A stretch of 64,000 bases of DNA from Vibrio sp. 10N.286.49.B1 (GTDB lineage Bacteria; Pseudomonadota; Gammaproteobacteria; Enterobacterales; Vibrionaceae). The stretch spans positions 70,221-134,220 of the forward strand of contig NZ_MCUW01000015.1 of assembly GCF_002873335.1 (NCBI RefSeq). The letters are read 5' to 3'. The notes beneath the pieces were generated by a model. That model was given only the letters and a program-made list of their open reading frames with translations, did no database searches and had not been told where the DNA came from. Below, in pieces: positions 34,820-43,294 of this stretch; within the stretch, counting starts at the first letter, position 1; the number at the start of each line of letters is the position of its first letter. Position numbers and translations under genes: made by a program.

Positions 34820-35839
34820 ATGCGCATTTTAGGTATTGAAACCTCTTGTGATGAAACGGGTATCGCCATCTATGATGACGAGAAAGGCCTGCTATCACAT
34901 CAACTCTATAGCCAAGTCAAATTGCATGCTGATTATGGTGGTGTGGTGCCTGAGTTAGCCTCTCGTGATCACGTAAAAAAAACGATCCCATTGATCAAAG
35001 CGGCATTGGCTGAAGCGAATTTAACGCCAAAAGATCTTGATGGTGTTGCTTACACTTCTGGTCCAGGCCTTGTTGGCGCCTTGCTTGTTGGCACCACAAT
35101 TGGTCGTAGTATGGCGTACGCATGGGGAGTGCCAGCGGTACCCGTGCACCATATGGAAGGGCATTTGTTAGCGCCAATGCTAGAAGACAACCCACCACCG
35201 TTCCCTTTTATCGCGTTATTGGTATCTGGTGGTCACACCATGATCGTTGAGGTCAAAGGTATTGGTGATTATAAGATCTTAGGTGAATCCATTGATGACG
35301 CTGCGGGCGAAGCTTTCGATAAAACCGCAAAGTTGATGGGGCTTGAATACCCTGGCGGTCCGTTGTTGTCAAAATTGGCAGAAAAAGGCACCAAAGGTCG
35401 TTTTAAGTTTCCACGACCGATGACGGATAGACCCGGTCTGGATATGAGCTTTTCGGGTTTAAAAACCTTTGCTGCAAACACGATACGAGCCAATGACGAT
35501 GATCCGCAGACTCGCGCTGATATCGCGTATGCGTTCCAAGAAGCCGTCTGTGATACGTTAGCAATCAAGTGTAAGCGGGCATTGAAGCAAACGGGTATGA
35601 AGCGAATCGTGATTGCTGGTGGCGTGAGCGCGAACCAATTCCTACGTCAAGAGCTTGAGGCACTGGCCAAGAAGGTCGGTGGAGAGGTGTATTATCCTCG
35701 TACTGAGTTCTGTACGGACAACGGTGCCATGATTGCTTATGCTGGAATGCAACGGTTAAAGAATGGGGATATCGCTGATATGGCAGTAGAAGCCACACCT
35801 CGCTGGCCAATTGATCAGTTAACACCGATTAAAAATTAA
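34820..35839 (+). CDS. tsaD: tRNA N6-threonylcarbamoyladenosine synthase subunit TsaD
   Basis: A 339-residue ASKHA-fold protein starting [20 protein letters not shown]. The metal-binding motif [10 protein letters not shown] and the glycine-rich [12 protein letters not shown] and [12 protein letters not shown] loops are present. With TsaB, TsaC and TsaE it makes t6A37 on tRNAs that read ANN codons, including isoleucine tRNAs. It is divergent from rpsU, as in most gamma-proteobacteria. Confidence 0.98.
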   Translation: MRILGIETSCDETGIAIYDDEKGLLSHQLYSQVKLHADYGGVVPELASRDHVKKTIPLIKAALAEANLTPKDLDGVAYTSGPGLVGALLVGTTIGRSMAYAWGVPAVPVHHMEGHLLAPMLEDNPPPFPFIALLVSGGHTMIVEVKGIGDYKILGESIDDAAGEAFDKTAKLMGLEYPGGPLLSKLAEKGTKGRFKFPRPMTDRPGLDMSFSGLKTFAANTIRANDDDPQTRADIAYAFQEAVCDTLAIKCKRALKQTGMKRIVIAGGVSANQFLRQELEALAKKVGGEVYYPRTEFCTDNGAMIAYAGMQRLKNGDIADMAVEATPRWPIDQLTPIKN

Positions 35840-35950
35840 ATAGACGAAAGTGAGTTTATGACTCAAGTGGCTAGACATCATAGCCGCCTAATACTGTCGC
35901 AACTCAATACCGCAGTCACTCAATATTGTCATTTCCCCAAGGTTAGAATA

Positions 35951-35974
35951 AAGGTCACGTCAGTGGCCTTTTTC
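35951..35974 (+). terminator. terminator downstream of tsaD
   Basis: Stem AAGGTCAC / GTGGCCTT (one mismatch) with loop GTCA, then TTTTT, about 110 bp after the tsaD stop. Confidence 0.7.
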
Positions 35975-36056
35975 AATGACAAATTTAAACAAAACACCTA
36001 AGGTTTGTTACTTTTAAAGCGTGCTATCTTAATAAAAAATATAGGGAATAAGAACA

Positions 36057-36872
36057 ATGAAACAGTTTTCTATTGATGGCCAAATGATGGCGTATCAAGA
36101 TATAGGCTCTGGCCCAGTTGTCGTTTTTGGTCACAGTTATTTGTGGGACAGTAATATGTGGGCACCGCAAATAGCCACCTTGAGTCAACATTATCGTTGC
36201 ATTGTTCCAGATCTTTGGGCACATGGAGAGTCTGATTCAGCCCCAACGTCTATGCGCAACCTTACCGACTATGCTCAGCATATCGTGGCATTGTTAGATG
36301 AGCTCGGTATCGATGAATTCTCTATTGTTGGTTTGTCTGTTGGCGGTATGTGGGGCGCAGAGTTGACCTCGCTCGTCCCATCTCGTGTAAAAAGCTTGGT
36401 CATGATGGACACCTTTGTCGGGCTTGAGCCTGAAGTCATGCACACTAAATACTTTGCGATGTTAGATACCATCACACAACTCAAAGCCGTACCTCAAGCG
36501 ATCGTCGACGCCGTTGTGCCTATGTTCTTTGCGCAAGATGCTGTGAATAACACGCCACGGTTAGTCGAGGCATTCACCAGTCAGCTTTCTAACTTGCAAG
36601 GTGAAGAGGCGGTCGAGGTTGCACGTATTGGTCGTATGGTATTTGGTCGACGAGACCTATGTGATGAGCTTGAGAAGTTCGCGTTACCAACATTGATTGC
36701 GGTGGGCGCAGAAGATAAGCCAAGACCAGTATTAGAGTCCTACTTGATGCAAGATTTAGTGTCAGGTAGTGAGTTGATGGTGATTCCAAGTGCAGGGCAT
36801 ATTAGCAACCTTGAGCAGCCCGATGTCGTAACCGCTAAGTTGCAAGAATTTTTAGCGCTGCACGCCGAATAG
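36057..36872 (+). CDS. alpha/beta-hydrolase
   Basis: A 271-residue alpha/beta-hydrolase. The oxyanion region is VVVFGHSYLWDSNMWAPQI, the nucleophile elbow is SIVGLSVGGMWG (Ser in G-L-S-V-G), the acid is in LIAVGAEDKPRP, and the catalytic His is in IPSAGHISNLEQP. It is similar to haloperoxidase/3-oxoadipate lactonase-type enzymes, but the substrate is not known. No signal peptide. It is monocistronic, with its own terminator shared with plsY, corresponding by position to VC0522. Confidence 0.9.
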   Translation: MKQFSIDGQMMAYQDIGSGPVVVFGHSYLWDSNMWAPQIATLSQHYRCIVPDLWAHGESDSAPTSMRNLTDYAQHIVALLDELGIDEFSIVGLSVGGMWGAELTSLVPSRVKSLVMMDTFVGLEPEVMHTKYFAMLDTITQLKAVPQAIVDAVVPMFFAQDAVNNTPRLVEAFTSQLSNLQGEEAVEVARIGRMVFGRRDLCDELEKFALPTLIAVGAEDKPRPVLESYLMQDLVSGSELMVIPSAGHISNLEQPDVVTAKLQEFLALHAE

Positions 36873-36887
36873 AGATCATTTTTCAGA

Positions 36888-36915
36888 AAAGGCACCGTTT
36901 ACGGTGCTTTTTTTT
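36888..36915. terminator. bidirectional terminator between the hydrolase and plsY
   Basis: Stem GCACCGT / ACGGTGC with TTTTTTTT on the plus side and AAAA before the stem. The plsY stop codon lies within the hairpin. Confidence 0.85.
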
Positions 36916-37495
36916 GTCCAACTTTTGGCTCTGTGCCGTCAAATAGGCGACGAATATTTTGGTGATGGCGCAAAATGATGAGGCAACTCAACATCGCGAC
37001 AGGGAGTGTAAATACCGGTCGTACCATCCAAGTGTAAAGTGGCGCGAGCATCACGGTTGTGATAGCAGCCAAAGACGAATAGCGAAAGATCAACGCAACA
37101 ATCAACCAAGTGCCAGTGATCAGCCCCGTGAGATCCCAACCGAGCGGAGCTATCGCTCCTAATGCTGTCGCGACCCCTTTTCCCCCAGTGAAATGAAAAA
37201 ACAACGGATACATATGACCCAAGCATGCGGCAATTGCGATCACACCTAGAATGATAGGGTCGATATCTAGATAGTAGCCAATCCATACCGGTATCGTTCC
37301 TTTGAGCATATCGCACAGCAATACTGCGGCAGCGGCACCTTTTCCGCCTAGCCGTAAAACGTTGGTTGCTCCAGGGTTTTGAGAACCCACGGTTCTTGGA
37401 TCGGGTAGGTGCAATAAGCGACAGATCAGCACTGCACTCGACACGGAGCCGAGTAAATAAGCGATGATGATCATGGCGAGCGCTAACGGTGTCAT
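36899..37495 (-). CDS. plsY: glycerol-3-phosphate acyltransferase PlsY
   Basis: A 198-residue inner-membrane enzyme with about five membrane segments. The conserved motifs are [13 protein letters not shown] (motif 1, serine/arginine), [12 protein letters not shown] (motif 2) and [12 protein letters not shown] (motif 3). It transfers the acyl group from acyl-phosphate to glycerol-3-phosphate, the first step of phospholipid synthesis with PlsX. Divergent from folB, 105 bp apart. Confidence 0.97.
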   Translation of the reverse strand: MTPLALAMIIIAYLLGSVSSAVLICRLLHLPDPRTVGSQNPGATNVLRLGGKGAAAAVLLCDMLKGTIPVWIGYYLDIDPIILGVIAIAACLGHMYPLFFHFTGGKGVATALGAIAPLGWDLTGLITGTWLIVALIFRYSSLAAITTVMLAPLYTWMVRPVFTLPVAMLSCLIILRHHQNIRRLFDGTEPKVGQKKAP

Positions 37496-37600
37496 TGCAT
37501 ACCTTTTCTCAAGAAATTATCAATAGGGACTGATATCATATCGGCAATAGTACGTTTTTTCCCAACAAATGGGTATCCGACCTCTAATAAAGGACAAATC

Positions 37601-37960
37601 ATGGCATTGGACAAAGTATTTATTGAGCAGCTTGAAGTGATAACCACCATTGGTGTTTATGACTGGGAACAAGAAATTAAGCAGAAGCTGGTTTTAGATA
37701 TTGAAATGGCACACGACAATGCGCCAGCAGGGAAGAGTGATAACGTAGAAGACGCGCTTGATTACTCTCAAGTGAGTACGGCAGTGATTCATCACATCGA
37801 AAGTGGGCGTTTTCTTTTGGTGGAACGTGTCGCAGAAGAGATTGCTGCATTGATTCAAACCCAGTTTTCAGTGCCGTGGGTTAAGATTCGTTTGACTAAA
37901 CCAGGGGCAGTTGCACAAGCCAGCGGTGTTGGCGTTGTGATCGAAAGAGGTCAGGCATGA
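37601..37960 (+). CDS. folB: dihydroneopterin aldolase
   Basis: A 119-residue FolB: MALDKVFIEQLEVITTIGVYDWEQEIKQKLVLDIEM has the conserved GVYDWE start, and LVERVAEEIAALI carries active-site residues. It converts 7,8-dihydroneopterin to 6-hydroxymethyl-dihydropterin in folate synthesis. Its stop overlaps the folK ATG by 4 bp. Confidence 0.97.
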   Translation: MALDKVFIEQLEVITTIGVYDWEQEIKQKLVLDIEMAHDNAPAGKSDNVEDALDYSQVSTAVIHHIESGRFLLVERVAEEIAALIQTQFSVPWVKIRLTKPGAVAQASGVGVVIERGQA

Positions 37961-38439
37961 CCATTGCCTATATTGGGGTTGGCTCCAATATTGATCGTAG
38001 AAAACACATTGTAGCGGCGTGCCGAGAGCTTGAATTATTGAGTCAAGATACGGCCTTTTCACCGGTGTACGCTTCTGAGTCCTATGGATTCTCAGGCAAT
38101 GAATTTTATAATCTCGTGGTGCGAATAAAAACCTCACACACGGCGGCATCATTAAGCGCCGCACTTAAAGAAATTGAAGTGAAGTGGGGGCGGGAGTTAG
38201 GGGCCAAGAAATTTCAAAACAGAACATTAGATCTTGATATTTTACTGTTTGGAAATGAAATTTCACAAAAAAAACCGATTTTGCCACGAGAAGATATCTT
38301 TAAATATTCTTTTGTCATACAACCCCTGTATGATCTGGCTCCGGATCTAGTGATCCCTCAAGATGGGCGCACGGTGACGCAAATTTGGCAGGCTATGTCT
38401 GATCCCGTTGAACTTAGAACCATCGATCTTAACCTTTAA
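37957..38439 (+). CDS. folK: 2-amino-4-hydroxy-6-hydroxymethyldihydropteridine diphosphokinase
   Basis: A 160-residue HPPK. IAYIGVGSNIDRRKHI, the GFSGNEFYNLVVRIKT segment and the NRTLDLDILLFGNE signature (metal-binding aspartates) are present. It transfers pyrophosphate from ATP to the product of FolB, and the ATGA overlap with folB couples translation of consecutive pathway steps. I considered a second, truncated family member, but the length is normal. Confidence 0.97.
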   Translation: MTIAYIGVGSNIDRRKHIVAACRELELLSQDTAFSPVYASESYGFSGNEFYNLVVRIKTSHTAASLSAALKEIEVKWGRELGAKKFQNRTLDLDILLFGNEISQKKPILPREDIFKYSFVIQPLYDLAPDLVIPQDGRTVTQIWQAMSDPVELRTIDLNL

Positions 38440-38501
38440 TCAGTCTTACAGAGCACAGCTTTGCGGGCTGGACCGAAACGTTTTAGTGGTAGCAGTGAAT
38501 A

Positions 38502-39305
38502 ATGAGTTATTTTGAAGCCTTTATCTTAGCCTTGATTCAAGGGCTAACCGAATTTTTACCTATCTCAAGCTCGGCGCACTTAATCTTGCCTTCTGCCATT
38601 CTTGGCTGGGAAGATCAGGGACTTGCCTTTGATGTGGCGGTACACATTGGTACGTTGGTCGCCGTGGTGATCTATTTTAGACAAGAAGTGGTGACGCTGT
38701 TTAGCGCTTTGTTCGCTTCTATTTTTAAAGGTGAGCGAAGCAAAGAATCTAAGCTTGCCTGGATGATTGTACTGGCGACCATTCCGGCCTGTATTTTCGG
38801 ATTGCTGATGAAGGACCTTATCGAACTGTACTTACGCAGTGCTTTTGTGATTGCAACGACCACCATTATTTTTGGTTTGTTGTTGTGGTGGGTCGATAAA
38901 CACGCGCAGCAAAATGCCGATGAATATCAGGCTGGTTGGAAGAAAGCATTGTTCATTGGTTTTGCGCAAGCGATGGCGATTATTCCGGGTACGTCTCGTT
39001 CTGGCGCGACAATTACAGCCGCTCTTTATCTGGGCTTCACACGCGAAGCGGCCGCTCGGTTCTCATTCTTGATGTCGATCCCAATCATTACTCTAGCGGG
39101 TTCGTATCTTGGTATGAAGCTCGTGACCGGCTCAGAGCCGATCCACTTTGGCTATTTGCTAACGGGGATGGTGGTATCATTTATTAGTGCATACATCTGT
39201 ATTCATTACTTCCTAAAATTGATCTCACGAATGGGCATGATGCCCTTTGTTATTTATCGATTAATCTTAGGCTTTGGCTTGTTTGCGTTTTTGCTGATGG
39301 CGTAA
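38502..39305 (+). CDS. uppP: undecaprenyl-diphosphatase UppP (BacA)
   Basis: A 267-residue polytopic membrane protein. Signature motifs are [20 protein letters not shown] and [35 protein letters not shown]. It recycles the lipid carrier for peptidoglycan and other envelope glycans, and confers bacitracin resistance when overexpressed. It follows folK by 62 bp and may share its transcript. Confidence 0.97.
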   Translation: MSYFEAFILALIQGLTEFLPISSSAHLILPSAILGWEDQGLAFDVAVHIGTLVAVVIYFRQEVVTLFSALFASIFKGERSKESKLAWMIVLATIPACIFGLLMKDLIELYLRSAFVIATTTIIFGLLLWWVDKHAQQNADEYQAGWKKALFIGFAQAMAIIPGTSRSGATITAALYLGFTREAAARFSFLMSIPIITLAGSYLGMKLVTGSEPIHFGYLLTGMVVSFISAYICIHYFLKLISRMGMMPFVIYRLILGFGLFAFLLMA

Positions 39306-39315
39306 TGAATAAGGG

Positions 39316-39350
39316 TTGAGCACGTAGTTGTCCAATTACGTGCTCGACGG
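39316..39350 (+). terminator. hairpin after uppP
   Basis: Stem GAGCACGTA with TTACGTGCTC (about 9 bp) around a GTTGTCCAA loop. No T tract follows, so termination is uncertain. Confidence 0.5.
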
Positions 39351-39398
39351 TTTCAATGCGCATCGCGCCTACTCTGTTCTATCCGTCTATATTATTGG

Positions 39399-39445
39399 TC
39401 TAAGAGTCTAAGAGTCTAAGAGTCCAAGACTTTAAGAATCTAAGG
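39399..39445. repeat. 8-bp tandem repeat at the 3' end of cca
   Basis: TCTAAGAG occurs three times perfectly (39399-39422). It is followed by the degenerate units TCCAAGAC, TTTAAGAA and TCTAAGG. The cca stop codon (39432-39434) and last codons lie inside the degenerate part. Because 8 is not a multiple of 3, gain or loss of units near the stop could alter the C-terminus. Confidence 0.8.
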
Positions 39446-40661
39446 CTATTAGGGTTTGCTTTATTGCATCTGCACGGCGCTTATCCAACTCATCTTTGAT
39501 GTTTTTACCTTGGAACCCATCGGCAATAATCGCCTGTACATTCACAGACAGCGCCGCTTGATAAGCCGCCCTCACTCGATCGGCTTGCGGGTATGGCATC
39601 ATCTCTAATCCTTTGCGACCAAGGTGGTCGGCCTGGCAACAAAGGAGAATCTGCTCTAATTTAGCGGGTTTTCGCCAAACATCGAGTTGTGAGAATATCT
39701 TAATAAATGTTGTGGCTTTGAGTTCACTCGCTCTGTGAATATTTGAATGCTGAGCGCAGACCGCCACGGCAAGGTCACGGTAGTCATTGGGCACGCGAAT
39801 ACGTTGGCTAAGCTGCTTTATCAGTTTTTGTCCAGTATGACAGTGTCGCTTATGGCTCGGCCATTCCTCTTGTGGCGTGACACCTTTACCCAGATCATGA
39901 ACTTGAGCCGCAAAACGAATGGTGGTGTCTTTAGTTAACCGGCTAGCTTGCTGCGTCACTAATAAGGTGTGTACACCCGTATCTATTTCAGGGTGCCACT
40001 TCTCAGGTTGTGGTACGCCAAAGAGAGCATCGATTTCAGGCAATACCACACGCAGTGCGCCACAGTCTCTTAGTACGGTCAGAAATATTTCAGGATGGGG
40101 AGTGGATAACGACTTATGCCACTCTTGCCAAACTCGTTCCGGTGTCAGGTGAGCGAGTTCGCCATTCGATACAATGGATTGCATGAGGGACATAGTTTCT
40201 GGCGCAACCTGAAAACCAAGATGATGCAGTTTAGCTGCAAAGCGTGCAACGCGTAACACACGCAGCGGGTCTTCAACGAAAGCGGGCGAAACGTGTCGCA
40301 AGAGGCGATGCTTTAGATCGATTTGTCCCTGATAGGGATCGATAATATCACCTTGCTCGTTTTGAGCCATGGCATTAATGGTGAGGTCGCGACGAAGTAG
40401 GTCTTCTTCTAAGGAGACATCGGGAGAGGAAAAACACTCAAACCCAGTGTAGCCATGACCTGTTTTACGCTCCGTACGAGCAAGGGCATGTTCTTGTTTG
40501 TTCTTAGGGTGTAAGAAGACAGGAAAGTCTTTACCCACAGGCTGAAAACCTGCGGTGAGCATTTGTTCTGGTGTGGCTCCAACCACAACCCAGTCTTTGT
40601 CATATACCACAAGGTTGAGTAAGTGGTCACGTACCGCACCACCAACAAGATAGACTTGCAA
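39432..40661 (-). CDS. cca: CCA-adding enzyme (tRNA nucleotidyltransferase)
   Basis: A 409-residue class II nucleotidyltransferase. YLVGGAVRDHLLN and YDKDWVVVGATPEQ form the head with catalytic aspartates, RRDLTINAMA is conserved, and RVLRVARFAAKLHHLGF is the neck. An HD domain follows (FAAQVHDLGKGVTPQEEWPSHKRHC), present in many gamma-proteobacterial enzymes. It adds or repairs the 3' CCA of tRNAs. The C-terminus runs into an 8-bp microsatellite. Confidence 0.97.
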   Translation of the reverse strand: MQVYLVGGAVRDHLLNLVVYDKDWVVVGATPEQMLTAGFQPVGKDFPVFLHPKNKQEHALARTERKTGHGYTGFECFSSPDVSLEEDLLRRDLTINAMAQNEQGDIIDPYQGQIDLKHRLLRHVSPAFVEDPLRVLRVARFAAKLHHLGFQVAPETMSLMQSIVSNGELAHLTPERVWQEWHKSLSTPHPEIFLTVLRDCGALRVVLPEIDALFGVPQPEKWHPEIDTGVHTLLVTQQASRLTKDTTIRFAAQVHDLGKGVTPQEEWPSHKRHCHTGQKLIKQLSQRIRVPNDYRDLAVAVCAQHSNIHRASELKATTFIKIFSQLDVWRKPAKLEQILLCCQADHLGRKGLEMMPYPQADRVRAAYQAALSVNVQAIIADGFQGKNIKDELDKRRADAIKQTLIALDS

Positions 40662-40747
40662 ATTGGCTCCCCTTTTTCACACTTTGCCGTTGGCATTCAT
40701 TAAGCCCAATGGTACTTTGCTTTTTGTCATAATGTAAGGACGAGAGA

Positions 40748-42454
40748 ATGTATAAGGATTTTTTTGGTTTCCACGAGGTACCGTTTTCAATTGTGCCGAG
40801 CTCTCGTTATCTTTTTTTGAGCCAGAGACACCGTGAAGCCATGCAGCACCTACAGGCTGGATTAGGGCAAGGTGGTGGTTTTGCCATGTTAACTGGGGAA
40901 GTTGGCACCGGTAAGACAACCGTGGCTAAAGCGATGTTAGCGGCGCTTGATGATAAAACAGCATCTGGATTCATTCTCAATCCCACCTTTTCTAGCCAAG
41001 ATCTACTTGAAGCAATCTGTGATGAATTCAGTTTAACCTACCCAGAAGGTGCCTCGCTCAAGCAGCTTAGTCAGGCAATTTATCGTTATTTACAAAGCAA
41101 TGAAGAGCAGGGCGTCAACACGTTACTGGTCATTGATGAGGCGCAACACCTGTCAGCCGATGTGTTAGAGCAGCTTAGATTACTGACTAATTTGGAAACG
41201 GATGACCGCAAATTACTGAAAGTATTATTGATTGGGCAACCAGAGCTGCAAGATAAGCTGCGTACTACGCAACTGCGTCAACTCGCACAACGAATTACCG
41301 GACGATACCATTTGTTGCCACTTACTGAGGGAGAAGCTCGCCAATATATAGAGTTTCGTCTTTCGATGGCTGGTGGCCAAAGTACGCTTTTTTCAAAAAG
41401 TGCGGTCTCGGTGATCAATCATTCAAGCCAAGGAATTCCACGTCTTATCAATCTTATTGCCGACAAGTCTTTACAGTACGCTTATCACTCCGGACAAAAA
41501 GACGTATCAAAAGCACTAGCGCAAAAGGCGAGCGAAGACATTTTATCATTTCAAGCTCCGGGTTTTGTTAATGGTTCACATCATTCGAGAGCGACACCAA
41601 ATGCCATCAATATCCGTACGATTGTCGGTTATATGTCGTTAGGAACCGTCGGAGTGTCGTTGGCACTGTTACTTTATTTCAAAGGACCTGAGCTATTGGC
41701 ACTATGGCCACAAAGCCAAAAAAGCCCAGCAGGGGAGGCGATGGCTTCTGATTCTAAGGTGCTGACGAATACGTCTCATGTTGCTCCTAGCGTTACATCG
41801 CTTGGAGCACCCCAAATACGCTTAGGGTACTCTGCTACATTGATAGATTCGGTATTTTTAAGGTCGGATAAAGTCGCCGCAATACAAGAGTTGTATAAAA
41901 TTTGGGGGTATCGAGCCACTGTCCTTGATGGTATGTGTGAAGGTGATGGCAACAGTGCATTTGTCTGCCAGAAGCGTTTAGGTACGTTGCAGCAAGTGCG
42001 GGATAACAATTTACCGGTCATGATGCCGATGTATTTAGATGGACGCGAAAGTTATGTTGTGCTGTACAAACTGTCAGATACCCATGCACAGATCCTCAAT
42101 GGTTCAGAGCGGCTTCAGGTGTCGATTGATACATTAGAATCATTATGGACGGGTGAATATTACTTTATCTGGCAGCGGGCATTGACTCAAACTCTGAGGC
42201 TAAATCAAACAGGAGAAGCGGTACAGATCTTGGATGAAAAGTTATCAAAGGTCTTAGGGAGTCAACCGTCTGGTCATAATGTTTTCGATCAGCAATTAAA
42301 GAGGAAAGTTGAAGTGTTTCAGCGCTGGCAACACATGGATGTTGATGGTATTGCAGGGCGAAATACCCTACAAACCCTCGAATTGTTAACACAGGTTGAT
42401 GCTCCATCATTGGCGCTTGACGCCTCTGTAAAGGAGGTTAAGCATGCAATGTAA
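40748..42454 (+). CDS. gspA: type II secretion ATPase GspA/ExeA
   Basis: A 568-residue AAA+ protein. It begins MYKDFFGFHEVPFSIVPSSRYLF, the ExeA family start; Walker A GEVGTGKT is at 50-57 and Walker B is TLLVIDEAQHL. One membrane segment lies near residue 295 (TIVGYMSLGTVGVSLALLLYF). A peptidase-C39-like region and a C-terminal peptidoglycan-binding domain (KRKVEVFQRWQHMDVDGIAGRNTLQTL) are periplasmic. With GspB it helps insert the secretin GspD across the cell wall. The end overlaps gspB by 11 bp. Confidence 0.93.
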   Translation: MYKDFFGFHEVPFSIVPSSRYLFLSQRHREAMQHLQAGLGQGGGFAMLTGEVGTGKTTVAKAMLAALDDKTASGFILNPTFSSQDLLEAICDEFSLTYPEGASLKQLSQAIYRYLQSNEEQGVNTLLVIDEAQHLSADVLEQLRLLTNLETDDRKLLKVLLIGQPELQDKLRTTQLRQLAQRITGRYHLLPLTEGEARQYIEFRLSMAGGQSTLFSKSAVSVINHSSQGIPRLINLIADKSLQYAYHSGQKDVSKALAQKASEDILSFQAPGFVNGSHHSRATPNAINIRTIVGYMSLGTVGVSLALLLYFKGPELLALWPQSQKSPAGEAMASDSKVLTNTSHVAPSVTSLGAPQIRLGYSATLIDSVFLRSDKVAAIQELYKIWGYRATVLDGMCEGDGNSAFVCQKRLGTLQQVRDNNLPVMMPMYLDGRESYVVLYKLSDTHAQILNGSERLQVSIDTLESLWTGEYYFIWQRALTQTLRLNQTGEAVQILDEKLSKVLGSQPSGHNVFDQQLKRKVEVFQRWQHMDVDGIAGRNTLQTLELLTQVDAPSLALDASVKEVKHAM

Positions 42455-43202
42455 CCGAATGAACACGATGACACTTATTGCGCTTAGTGGTTTGATTTTT
42501 TGGCCTGTGGTGCATTCAATGCCGTCTTTTGCCTCAGAAGAGACGTTAGGGTCTACGACGACCTCAAAGGTCACGTCATTGGAAAAAATGAATACTGACT
42601 CGACGTCAAGTGAACCGGAACAGAGTGAAGTCATTAAGTCCGACAGTGATGTTCTCGTTCTTACTTATCCAGATTTTGGGCCGCTCAATACATTGCCTGA
42701 AGATAAGAAGCCGATCGTTGAGCAACCCTCTGTTCAAAAACAGGAGAGTGTGGAGCCTGCGTTATTAGCTATCCATTCATCGAGTGATAATAACAGACAA
42801 TCACAATCACAATCACAATCGCAGTCGCCAGCAGAGCGTAATGTATCAGACGAGCCGTTTACTCTTGAAAGCTTAGATTTGAGTGGGCTTGATCCTGAAA
42901 TTGCTCGAAAAGTGGCATCGGCAATGAGTCAGATAGATACCCCTAACCCTGTGCCCACCAATCGCATCTCGTTGGAAGGTAATGAAAGCAAATATCAGGG
43001 TCGCCTCCCTGCAATGAACCTTCAGACGCATATGTATTCTTCAGATTCGCATCGTCGGTGGATAAAAATTAATGGTCAGGAGCTGAGGGAAGGGGATCGG
43101 TTGAACAACGTTCAAATCGTAGAAATAAGCCCGCAATCAGTGACAATCCGCTTTGACAATGAATTGATAGAAGTGCCAGCGCTTTATGAATGGGCTGGGT
43201 AA
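42444..43202 (+). CDS. gspB: type II secretion assembly protein GspB/ExeB
   Basis: A 252-residue protein with an N-terminal hydrophobic segment (MTLIALSGLIFWPVVHSM) and a long Ser/Glu/Pro-rich linker that includes a (QS)n run coded by a 6-bp repeat near 42798-42830. The C-terminal GspB domain (INGQELREGDRLNNVQIVEISPQSVTIRFDNELIEVPALYEW) is conserved. It acts with GspA in secretin assembly. The main gsp operon is not in this window. Confidence 0.92.
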   Translation: MQCNRMNTMTLIALSGLIFWPVVHSMPSFASEETLGSTTTSKVTSLEKMNTDSTSSEPEQSEVIKSDSDVLVLTYPDFGPLNTLPEDKKPIVEQPSVQKQESVEPALLAIHSSSDNNRQSQSQSQSQSPAERNVSDEPFTLESLDLSGLDPEIARKVASAMSQIDTPNPVPTNRISLEGNESKYQGRLPAMNLQTHMYSSDSHRRWIKINGQELREGDRLNNVQIVEISPQSVTIRFDNELIEVPALYEWAG

Positions 43203-43207
43203 TAGAG

Positions 43208-43230
43208 CGTCGCCTTAAAGATCGGCGACT
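43208..43230 (+). terminator. hairpin between convergent gspB and pglL
   Basis: Stem GTCGCC / GGCGAC with loop TTAAAGATC, 6 bp after the gspB stop. No T tract, so weak. Confidence 0.4.
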
Positions 43231-43294
43231 TGCTCATACTCACTGATGGGAGTGTTGGTCGAATAGGCGCGATTAGCGCCATTCTTGAGTCGTG

